Shown here: piece by piece, positions 1 through 4,711 of the stretch
How the letters are laid out: each line of letters starts with the position of its first letter
How positions within the stretch are numbered: the first letter of the stretch is position 1
Origin: Methyloceanibacter sp.
Lineage (GTDB): Bacteria; Pseudomonadota; Alphaproteobacteria; Rhizobiales; Methyloligellaceae
Length of the DNA: 6,373 nucleotides
Direction of reading: 5' to 3'
NCBI GenBank assembly: GCA_022865725.1
Contig: JALHTP010000032.1
Coordinates: forward strand, 1 to 6,373
The notes under the pieces: generated by a model
The model's input: only the letters and a program-made list of their open reading frames with translations
Database searches by the model: none
What the model was told of the DNA's origin: nothing
Made by a program: the position numbers and the translations under genes

Positions 1-1
1 A

Positions 2-1420
2 CCGCTCTTCAACGAGAAGGTCTTGTGCGGGCTCGGGCGATCGCTTGCGTCGACCGGCAGGCTGGCCCCCGACGCCGTCAAGCGCGCGCTCCGGGCGCTC
101 AGGCGCTTTCGCGGCCTGATCGAGCAATTGGGCGTCGCCCACGTCGAAGTCATCGCCACGGCGGCGGCGCGCGAGGCCTCCAACGGGCCTGAGTTCATCG
201 CTCAGGCCGAGCGCACCCTCGGCCGGGAGATCACCGTCCTCTCCGGCACCAAGGAGGCCGAGCTTGCCGCGCTCGGCGTCGTGTCGGGCATTCATGCCGC
301 CGACGGCTTTGCCGGCGATCTCGGAGGCGGCAGCCTGGAACTGATCGATATCAGGGGCGGCAGGCTGTCCGACGCCGCCACCCTGCCGCTTGGCGGCTTG
401 CGCCTGATCGATGCTTCAGGCGGCAGCCTGAAAAAGGCGCGCGACATCGTCGACGCCGAGCTTGCCAAGGTCGACTGGCTGGAGAAGGGCAGGGGCCGCG
501 ACTTCTACGCCATCGGCGGGACCTGGCGGGCGCTCGCGCGGCTGCACATGACGCAGACCAACTATCCGTTGAGCGTCATGCACAACTACCGGATCAATGC
601 CGACGATGCGCTCCGATTCTCGGCCCTGCTCGACCACCAGTCGCAGAGCTCGCTCGCCGGCATCCGCGACATCTCGAATGCGAGGCGCGAGACCATTCCT
701 TATGGCGCGCTGGTGCTCGAAAGGCTCATCAAGCAAATGAAGCCGCGCGCCGTCGTGGTCTCGGTGTTCGGCATCCGCGAAGGCCTGCTCTACAGCCTGC
801 TCAGCGAAGAGGAGCAGCGCAAGGATCCGCTGATCGCCGCCTGCGACGACGTCGCGCGGCGGTGGTGCCGCTCTATCGACAGCGCTTACGAGCTTTGCTT
901 CTGGACCGATGCGCTGTTCAGGGCGCCGGGTCCGACCGAGACGCCGGAGCAGCGGCGGCTGCGCCACGCGGCCTGCCTGCTTTCGGATATCGGCTGGCGT
1001 GCGCATCCCGATTATCGCGGCATCCAGAGCCTCAATCTCGTGGCCCATGGCAGCTTTGTCGGCGTGGACCACCCGGGCCGCGCCTTTCTCGCGCTCACCG
1101 TCTATTACCGCAATGAGGGGCTGGTGAAGGACGAGCTGAGCCAGAGACTGATCGAACTCGTGGACAAGGACATGCTGAAGCGGGCCCGCATCCTGGGCGC
1201 CGCCTTCCGCGCCGCGCATATGGTTTCGGCCGCCATGCCCGGCGTCCTGACCAACGCGCCGATCACCTATGAGGGCAATCGGCTGGTGTGGACCCTGCCG
1301 GAGCCCTATTCCAATCTCGAAGGGGAGCGGGTCGAGCGCCGTTTCAAGGAGCTGGCCAGCCTGCTCGACCGCGAGGCCGAGATCAGGGTAGGCTCGGCGT
1401 TCCAGCTCGCCGCGGGTTGA
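2..1420 (+). CDS. ppx: Exopolyphosphatase, Ppx/GppA family (5' end outside window)
   Basis: Ppx/GppA phosphatases release orthophosphate from polyphosphate (Ppx) or convert pppGpp to ppGpp (GppA); they are cytoplasmic ASKHA-fold enzymes. The frame is open from base 2 and reads PLFNEKVLCGLGR, a conserved N-terminal stretch of the family. The gene therefore starts left of the window, and the TTG at 23 is an internal Leu codon. In fragment numbering, IATAAAREASNG lies near 44-55, the phosphate-binding loop DLGGGSLEL is at 106-114, and the second glycine motif AIGGTWRAL begins at 170. FGIREGLLYSLL closes the catalytic core. A C-terminal helical, HD-like region follows (RHAACLLSDIGWRAH from about 321). 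The 472 residues present are near full length for alphaproteobacterial members. Choosing Ppx over GppA is by family habit; sequence alone does not separate the activities. The next gene lies 170 bp away, so co-transcription is uncertain. Confidence 0.93.
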   Translation, partial: PLFNEKVLCGLGRSLASTGRLAPDAVKRALRALRRFRGLIEQLGVAHVEVIATAAAREASNGPEFIAQAERTLGREITVLSGTKEAELAALGVVSGIHAADGFAGDLGGGSLELIDIRGGRLSDAATLPLGGLRLIDASGGSLKKARDIVDAELAKVDWLEKGRGRDFYAIGGTWRALARLHMTQTNYPLSVMHNYRINADDALRFSALLDHQSQSSLAGIRDISNARRETIPYGALVLERLIKQMKPRAVVVSVFGIREGLLYSLLSEEEQRKDPLIAACDDVARRWCRSIDSAYELCFWTDALFRAPGPTETPEQRRLRHAACLLSDIGWRAHPDYRGIQSLNLVAHGSFVGVDHPGRAFLALTVYYRNEGLVKDELSQRLIELVDKDMLKRARILGAAFRAAHMVSAAMPGVLTNAPITYEGNRLVWTLPEPYSNLEGERVERRFKELASLLDREAEIRVGSAFQLAAG

Positions 1421-1462
1421 ACAGCGCCTTGCTGGACGAAGGGCGCCTCCCCAAATCATTGT

Positions 1463-1539
1463 GTCATACCGGCGTAAGCCGGTATCCAGCGAGCAGCCTT
1501 AACGATTCTCCACTGGATTCCGGCTTTCGCCGGAGTGAC
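1463..1539. repeat. REP-like composite inverted repeat (two 27-bp arms, 23-bp spacer)
   Basis: The left arm is 1463-1489 and the right arm is 1513-1539. The reverse complement of the right arm matches the left at 23 of 27 positions. Each arm is also a small hairpin of its own: ATACCGGC/GCCGGTAT around GTAA on the left, and ATTCCGGC/GCCGGAGT around TTTC on the right, with one G-T pair. The arms begin and end with GTCA and ATCCAG type sequence, like the CCGG-cored dispersed repeats common between genes in many proteobacteria. The element sits 42 bp after the ppx stop and 51 bp before the J-protein start. It could fold as one long or two short RNA hairpins and might slow transcription or block 3' exonucleases. 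There is no T-run, so it is not a classical terminator. Multi-copy status cannot be seen from one window. Confidence 0.8.
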
Positions 1540-1590
1540 GAAGTGTGGCAAACCGGACTTCGACCTTCACTCCAGCGCTTCGATTGCTAA

Positions 1591-2523
1591 ATGGCAGATG
1601 ACCTCTATTCCGTACTTGGCGTGGCGAAGACCGCGAGCGCCGCGGACATCACCAAGGCGTATCGCAAGCTCGCCAAGAAGCTGCACCCCGACCTCAATCC
1701 GGGCGACAAGGCGGCCGAGGAGAAGTTCAAGACGATCGCTGCCGCCTACGGCATCGTCGGCGACGAGGAGAAGCGCGGGCGCTACGACCGCGGCGAGATC
1801 GACGCGAGCGGTCAGGAGCGGCCGCAGCAGCGCTATTACCGCGAATATGCCGGCGGCGAGGAGGGCGCGCGCTATCGCTCCACCGCGGGCTATGAGGATA
1901 TCGGCGCCTTCAGCGATCTGTTCGGCGATTTGTTCGGCGAGCGGGGAGGGGCGCGCGCGGGCGGCGGCGGCCGGCGCTTCTCGGTGCGCGGGCAGGACGC
2001 GCAATATCGCCTCGAGGTCGATTTCCTCGATGCGGTGAACGGCACCAAGACGCGCATTACGCTGCCCGACGGCGGCCCGCTCGACGTGACCATTCCGCAC
2101 GGCGTCACCGACGGCCAGGTGCTCAGGCTAAAGGGCAAGGGCAATCCCGGCATGGGCGAAGGCGGGCCCGGCGACGCGCTGATCGGGATCGCGGTCAGGC
2201 CGCATCCCGTGTTCACGCGCGAGGGCGAAGATATCCTTATCGAGGTGCCGATCACGCTCGATGAGGCGGTGCTCGGCGGCAAGATCGAGGTGCCGACCAT
2301 CGCGGGGCGCGTGTTCGCGACCGTTCCGCCTGGCTCCAATACCGGCCAGACGCTCAGGCTGAAAGGCCGCGGCATCAAGGCGAAGAGCGGCGCCGGCGAT
2401 CAGCTCGTCAAGCTCAGCGTCGTCATGCCGGAGCGCATCGATGACGACCTCAAGGCCTTCGCCGAGAAATGGCGCGAGAGCCACGGCTACGATCCGAGGC
2501 GAAAGCTGAAGGAGCAGGCCTGA
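1591..2523 (+). CDS. cbpA: Class B J-domain co-chaperone (CbpA/DnaJ-like)
   Basis: This is a cytoplasmic J-protein that would stimulate DnaK ATPase and deliver unfolded clients. The J-domain occupies about residues 4-68, with the essential HPD at 32-34 and the usual KAYRKLAKKLHPD helix II. A Gly/Phe-rich linker follows (about 100-135, containing DLFGDLFGERGG). The two C-terminal beta domains cover about 136-295, with paired RLKGKG / RLKGRG strands. No CxxCxGxG zinc fingers are present, so it is class B, like E. coli CbpA, and not the main DnaJ. The length of 310 residues fits CbpA. ATG 1591 is chosen because the J-domain begins directly after it; no clear Shine-Dalgarno precedes it. The gene ends in TGATG, overlapping the next start by one base, and the partner there is CbpM-like, which strongly supports the CbpA assignment. 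It could equally be labelled DnaJ C-terminal domain-containing protein. Confidence 0.93.
   Translation: MADDLYSVLGVAKTASAADITKAYRKLAKKLHPDLNPGDKAAEEKFKTIAAAYGIVGDEEKRGRYDRGEIDASGQERPQQRYYREYAGGEEGARYRSTAGYEDIGAFSDLFGDLFGERGGARAGGGGRRFSVRGQDAQYRLEVDFLDAVNGTKTRITLPDGGPLDVTIPHGVTDGQVLRLKGKGNPGMGEGGPGDALIGIAVRPHPVFTREGEDILIEVPITLDEAVLGGKIEVPTIAGRVFATVPPGSNTGQTLRLKGRGIKAKSGAGDQLVKLSVVMPERIDDDLKAFAEKWRESHGYDPRRKLKEQA
2509..2514 (+). promoter_or_regulatory. Shine-Dalgarno for the cbpM-like gene
   Basis: AAGGAG lies 8 nt before ATG 2523, inside the last codons of the J-protein gene. It decides the start: the same frame is open from GTG 2469, but only ATG 2523 has this site and gives an N-terminus typical of the family. 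Confidence 0.8.
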
Positions 2524-2858
2524 TGCTTTCCGAGCGGGACATCGTCGCGCGCGTGCAGCGCCTCACGGTGACGCGGCTCAGGGTGTGGGTCGCGCAAGGG
2601 TGGATCAAGCCGGCCGATACGACCGCGCAAGGTTTCTCCGAGGCCGATCTGGCGCGGGCGGCGCTGATCACAAATCTCGAGGACGAGCTTGGTTTCGCCG
2701 AGGAGGACGTGCCGGTTCTGCTCAACCTCATCGATCAGATCCACGGGCTCCGTTCCGAGCTCATGGGTCTGCTCGACGTGCTCGATGAGCTTCCTCCCGA
2801 GATGCGCGCCACGGTCAGGATGCGGATCACGAGCCGGAGAGAAGGCGGAGAGCGGTGA
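2523..2858 (+). CDS. cbpM: CbpM-type chaperone modulator (MerR-like HTH fold)
   Basis: The protein is 111 residues long. CbpM proteins bind the J-domain of CbpA and restrain its co-chaperone and DNA-binding activities. The N-terminal part resembles a MerR-type winged-helix region: VTRLRVWVAQGWIKP at 16-30 and FSEADLARAALI at 38-49. It is followed by the acidic helix characteristic of the family, NLEDELGFAEEDVPVLLNLI at 51-70, and a leucine-rich helix at about 72-90 that could self-associate. The start codon overlaps the stop of the J-protein gene by one base (TGATG), which implies translational coupling and a matched supply of the two proteins. The end likewise overlaps the next start at 2858. 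It lacks the separate effector domain of true MerR regulators. Because of the MerR-like fold it could be mis-annotated as a transcription factor; the neighbour argues for the modulator role. Confidence 0.85.
   Translation: MLSERDIVARVQRLTVTRLRVWVAQGWIKPADTTAQGFSEADLARAALITNLEDELGFAEEDVPVLLNLIDQIHGLRSELMGLLDVLDELPPEMRATVRMRITSRREGGER
2847..2850 (+). promoter_or_regulatory. Shine-Dalgarno for the DUF2905-type gene
   Basis: GGAG in a purine-rich stretch lies 7 nt before ATG 2858. It supports ATG 2858 as the intended start of the small membrane gene, which matters because the frame then has to shift by one base to reach the conserved part. Confidence 0.6.
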
Positions 2859-3056
2859 TGAAGTCGATCGGCGGTCCGATCCCTCTTCCTGCTCGCCGTG
2901 GCGGCACTCGCCTTCGTGAGCGTGCGCTTCGGCCTTGGCCGACTTCCGGGCGACCTCGTCATCGACCAGGGCGGTGTGGTGGTCTACGCGCCGATCACCA
3001 CGGCCGTCATCGTGAGCCTGTTGCTAAGCCTCGTCCTTTGGCTTTTCCGCCGCTAG
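2858..3056 (+). pseudogene. DUF2905-type small membrane protein, one-base frameshift near the start
   Basis: The conserved part lies in the frame ending at TAG 3054-3056. It reads RFGLGRLPGDLVIDQGG, then YAPITTAVIVSLLLSLVLW and a short LFRR end: the RLPGD loop and C-terminal helix I associate with DUF2905 proteins of unknown function. That frame has a stop at 2859-2861 and no ATG. The good start, ATG 2858, with its own Shine-Dalgarno and a TGATG overlap with cbpM, is in another frame (MKSIGGPI). Removing one C from the CCC at 2881-2883 joins the two into a clean 65-residue, two-helix protein (helices at about 6-22 and 45-63, RLPGD at 28-32). The extra base is either a real mutation or a sequencing/assembly error. 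Initiation at GTG 2898 would give 52 residues with most of the first helix missing, and it has no ribosome binding site. Confidence 0.75.
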
Positions 3057-4229
3057 CGGCTTGGCGCCGGGGCCAACCCCTTCGGGCTCGATCACTGCGA
3101 CCTCGCCCTTTCGGATAGCGAGTGCGAGCTCTCCTCGCTTCAAGGCCAGCGCGTCGTCGCCGAACAGCTTCCTGCGCCAGCCGCGCAGGACCGGCACGTC
3201 CGTCTCGTCGGAGCGGGCGATCTCCTCCAGCTCGTCGCCGGTGGCGATCAGCTTCGGCGCCACGCCATGGCGCCCGGCCGTCGCCTTGAGCAGCACGCGC
3301 AAGAGATCGACCACGGCTTGCGCCTCTGGCGGCATCGGCTCGCCCCGCTCGATCGGGGGGATGGTCTTGGGATCGCGCTCGAGCCCCTTCGTCACCGCTT
3401 CGAGGACGGCGCGGCCGCGCATGGAGCGGGCGAAGCCGTTATGCAGGGTGCGCAAGGAGCCGAGATCCTCTGCCGTCCGCGGCGCCTGGCTGGCAATGTC
3501 GTAAAGCGCCTCGTCCTTCAGGATGCGGGCGCGGGGTACGTCCTGGGTCTGTGCCTCGCGTTCGCGCCAGGCGGCAAGCTCCATGAGCACGGCAAGCGCC
3601 TTCGGCGTCTTGATGCGCATCTTGAGCCGCCTCCAGGCCTGCTCGGGATGGAGCTCATAGGTGGCCGGGTCGGTGAGCACCCCCATCTCCTCGTTGAGCC
3701 AAGTCGCCCGCTCCGATTTGTCGAGCTGGGCCCGGAGCTTGGGATAGAGGTCGCGCAGATGCTGCACGTCGCCCAGCGCATAAATGAGCTGGCGCTCGGA
3801 GAGAGGGCGGCGGCTCCAATCGGTGAAGCGCGAGGTCTTGTCCAGATTGCGGTTCAAGAGCCGCTTCACCAGCATCGAATAGCTCACCGCCTCGCCGAAG
3901 CCGCATACCATGGCGGCGACCTGGGTGTCGAAAATCGGGTGCGGGATAACGCGCGCCAGATGATGAACGATTTCAACGTCTTGTCGCGCCGAGTGAAACA
4001 CCTTCAGGACGCGCTCATTGACCATCAGCTCGAAGAAGGGCGTGAGGTCGAGACCGGGGGCAAGAGAGTCGATGAGGGCCTCGGTGCCGTCGGAGGCGAT
4101 TTGGATGAGGCAGAGCCGCGGCCAGAAGGTCTGCTCGCGCATGAATTCGGTGTCGACCGCGACAAACGGCGCGCTGGCCAGCCGCGAGCAGGCTTCGGCC
4201 AGCTCGTCATTGCGGGTGATGAGGTTCAT
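3024..4229 (-). CDS. rnd: Ribonuclease D (DEDDy 3'-5' exoribonuclease with HRDC region)
   Basis: RNase D trims 3' ends of tRNA precursors and other structured small RNAs in the cytoplasm, one nucleotide at a time, with two metal ions. All DEDDy residues are visible: Asp26 and Glu28 in FVAVDTEFM (Exo I), Asp84 in FHSARQDVEIV (Exo II), and Tyr150 with Asp154 in IYALGDVQHL (Exo III). An HRDC-type helical domain follows at about 196-276 (EQAWRRLKMRI through MRGRAVLEAV), with a second, weaker HRDC-like region to about 375 and a charged, Pro/Lys-rich tail. The length of 401 residues is normal. The frame is open upstream to 4283, but MNLITRNDEL at 4229 matches the usual N-terminus; the extra 18 residues would run through the putative promoter. 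The 3' end overlaps the convergent small membrane gene by 33 bp. Confidence 0.94.
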   Translation of the reverse strand: MNLITRNDELAEACSRLASAPFVAVDTEFMREQTFWPRLCLIQIASDGTEALIDSLAPGLDLTPFFELMVNERVLKVFHSARQDVEIVHHLARVIPHPIFDTQVAAMVCGFGEAVSYSMLVKRLLNRNLDKTSRFTDWSRRPLSERQLIYALGDVQHLRDLYPKLRAQLDKSERATWLNEEMGVLTDPATYELHPEQAWRRLKMRIKTPKALAVLMELAAWREREAQTQDVPRARILKDEALYDIASQAPRTAEDLGSLRTLHNGFARSMRGRAVLEAVTKGLERDPKTIPPIERGEPMPPEAQAVVDLLRVLLKATAGRHGVAPKLIATGDELEEIARSDETDVPVLRGWRRKLFGDDALALKRGELALAIRKGEVAVIEPEGVGPGAKPLAAEKPKDEA

Positions 4230-4239
4230 GGAGGGCGGG

Positions 4240-4267
4240 TATATCCCAAGCGCGCGCGCGAGGCCAA
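4240..4267 (-). promoter_or_regulatory. Possible rnd promoter (-35/-10)
   Basis: On the minus strand TTGGCC (4267-4262) and GATATA (4245-4240) are 16 nt apart. If used, transcription would start within a few bases of ATG 4229, giving an almost leaderless message. That would fit the absence of a Shine-Dalgarno before this ATG. The spacer contains five CG repeats (4251-4260). This is a weak pattern match only. Confidence 0.25.
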
Positions 4268-4349
4268 GGGCGCTAACGCGCAAATATTGGGCATTCCCGT
4301 CTTATCTTGCCTTGGCTCTAGCCGGGCGCGTCCGGTCGCGCTCTATGCC

Positions 4350-4568
4350 TCAGAGGGCAGCAATCACCCCTCGATGCCTCAGACTTTCGCCTGATGCAGC
4401 GTGTTTTGGCTGCACTCCCTGCTCGGCGCTCGGCATGGCGTGGTCGAACGGCAGGGGCGCATGCAGCAGAGAGGACATCAGCGAGGCGAGCGTGACCGCG
4501 GCTGCGACGGCCCATGCCGCCAGCGGCAAGCGGGTCCGCACAGGGAGCGTGTCGGTGATCTTATGCAT
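4350..4568 (-). CDS. Small hypothetical single-pass membrane or exported protein (72 aa)
   Basis: I do not recognise this family. The 72-residue product has a short polar, basic N-terminus (Lys3, Arg11, Arg13), one hydrophobic segment at about 14-35 (LPLAAWAVAAAVTLASLMSS), and a hydrophilic tail containing four His and no Cys. This suits an inner-membrane anchor with N-in topology or an uncleaved signal sequence; no clear signal peptidase or lipobox site is visible. A strong Shine-Dalgarno sits 7 nt before the ATG, which is the main reason to accept it as a gene. It lies upstream of rnd on the same strand, 120 bp away, and is divergent from aspS. The last residues overlap a short direct repeat (4342-4383), so the C-terminus may not be conserved. 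It could still be a chance frame in GC-rich DNA. Confidence 0.5.
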   Translation of the reverse strand: MHKITDTLPVRTRLPLAAWAVAAAVTLASLMSSLLHAPLPFDHAMPSAEQGVQPKHAASGESLRHRGVIAAL

Positions 4569-4575
4569 GGTTCAA

Positions 4576-4582
4576 CTCCCTC
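4576..4582 (-). promoter_or_regulatory. Strong Shine-Dalgarno for the small membrane protein
   Basis: Read on the minus strand, GAGGGAG ends 7 nt before ATG 4568. It is one of the best ribosome binding sites in the window and decides the start of the small gene. Confidence 0.6.
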
Positions 4583-4635
4583 TATGAGACTTGCTATCCA
4601 AACGCGGGCGGTCGCGGCTTCGTTCCGCGCTCGCC

Positions 4636-4664
4636 TTGACAAGGGGAGGCCTCCCATGCGCTGT
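4636..4664 (+). promoter_or_regulatory. Possible aspS promoter with a palindrome in the spacer
   Basis: A perfect -35 consensus, TTGACA, lies at 4636-4641. A 17-nt spacer leads to a poor -10 candidate at 4659-4664 (CGCTGT). The spacer holds a perfect 12-bp palindrome, GGGAGGCCTCCC (4644-4655), which could be a regulator site or mere coincidence. Position upstream of aspS fits, leaving an untranslated leader of roughly 40 nt. The weak -10 keeps confidence low. Confidence 0.35.
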
Positions 4665-4711
4665 TCCGCGGCGTTTCCCGGTCCTTTCCTCGCACCCGCA
4701 AAGACTTAGCC

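Noticed and set aside
416..1459. 347-codon open frame on the minus strand
   Set aside because: It lies antisense to the well-supported ppx gene; its product is rich in Arg, Ala and Gly with no recognisable motif, as expected of a GC-rich shadow frame.
1463..1539. Rho-independent terminator of ppx
   Set aside because: Stable hairpins are present but no T-run follows on either strand, and the two-arm layout fits a dispersed repeat better.
1535..2038. 167-codon frame starting at 1535 on the plus strand
   Set aside because: It overlaps the J-domain in another frame and is made of Arg/Ser/Ala runs; the J-protein frame has HPD and the full domain order.
2523..2858. MerR-family transcription regulator
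   Set aside because: The winged-helix-like start is there, but there is no effector domain or metal-binding site, and it follows a class B J-protein, which points to a CbpM modulator.
2858..3118. Unshifted reading from ATG 2858 to 3118 as an 87-residue protein
   Set aside because: After MKSIGGPI it becomes an Arg/Pro/His-rich sequence with no structure and runs into rnd, while the neighbouring frame carries the conserved membrane protein.
3267..4394. 375-codon open frame on the plus strand
   Set aside because: It is antisense to rnd, where the DEDDy residues and HRDC region are clear. Its composition (His, Gly, Arg, Leu) is that of a shadow frame.
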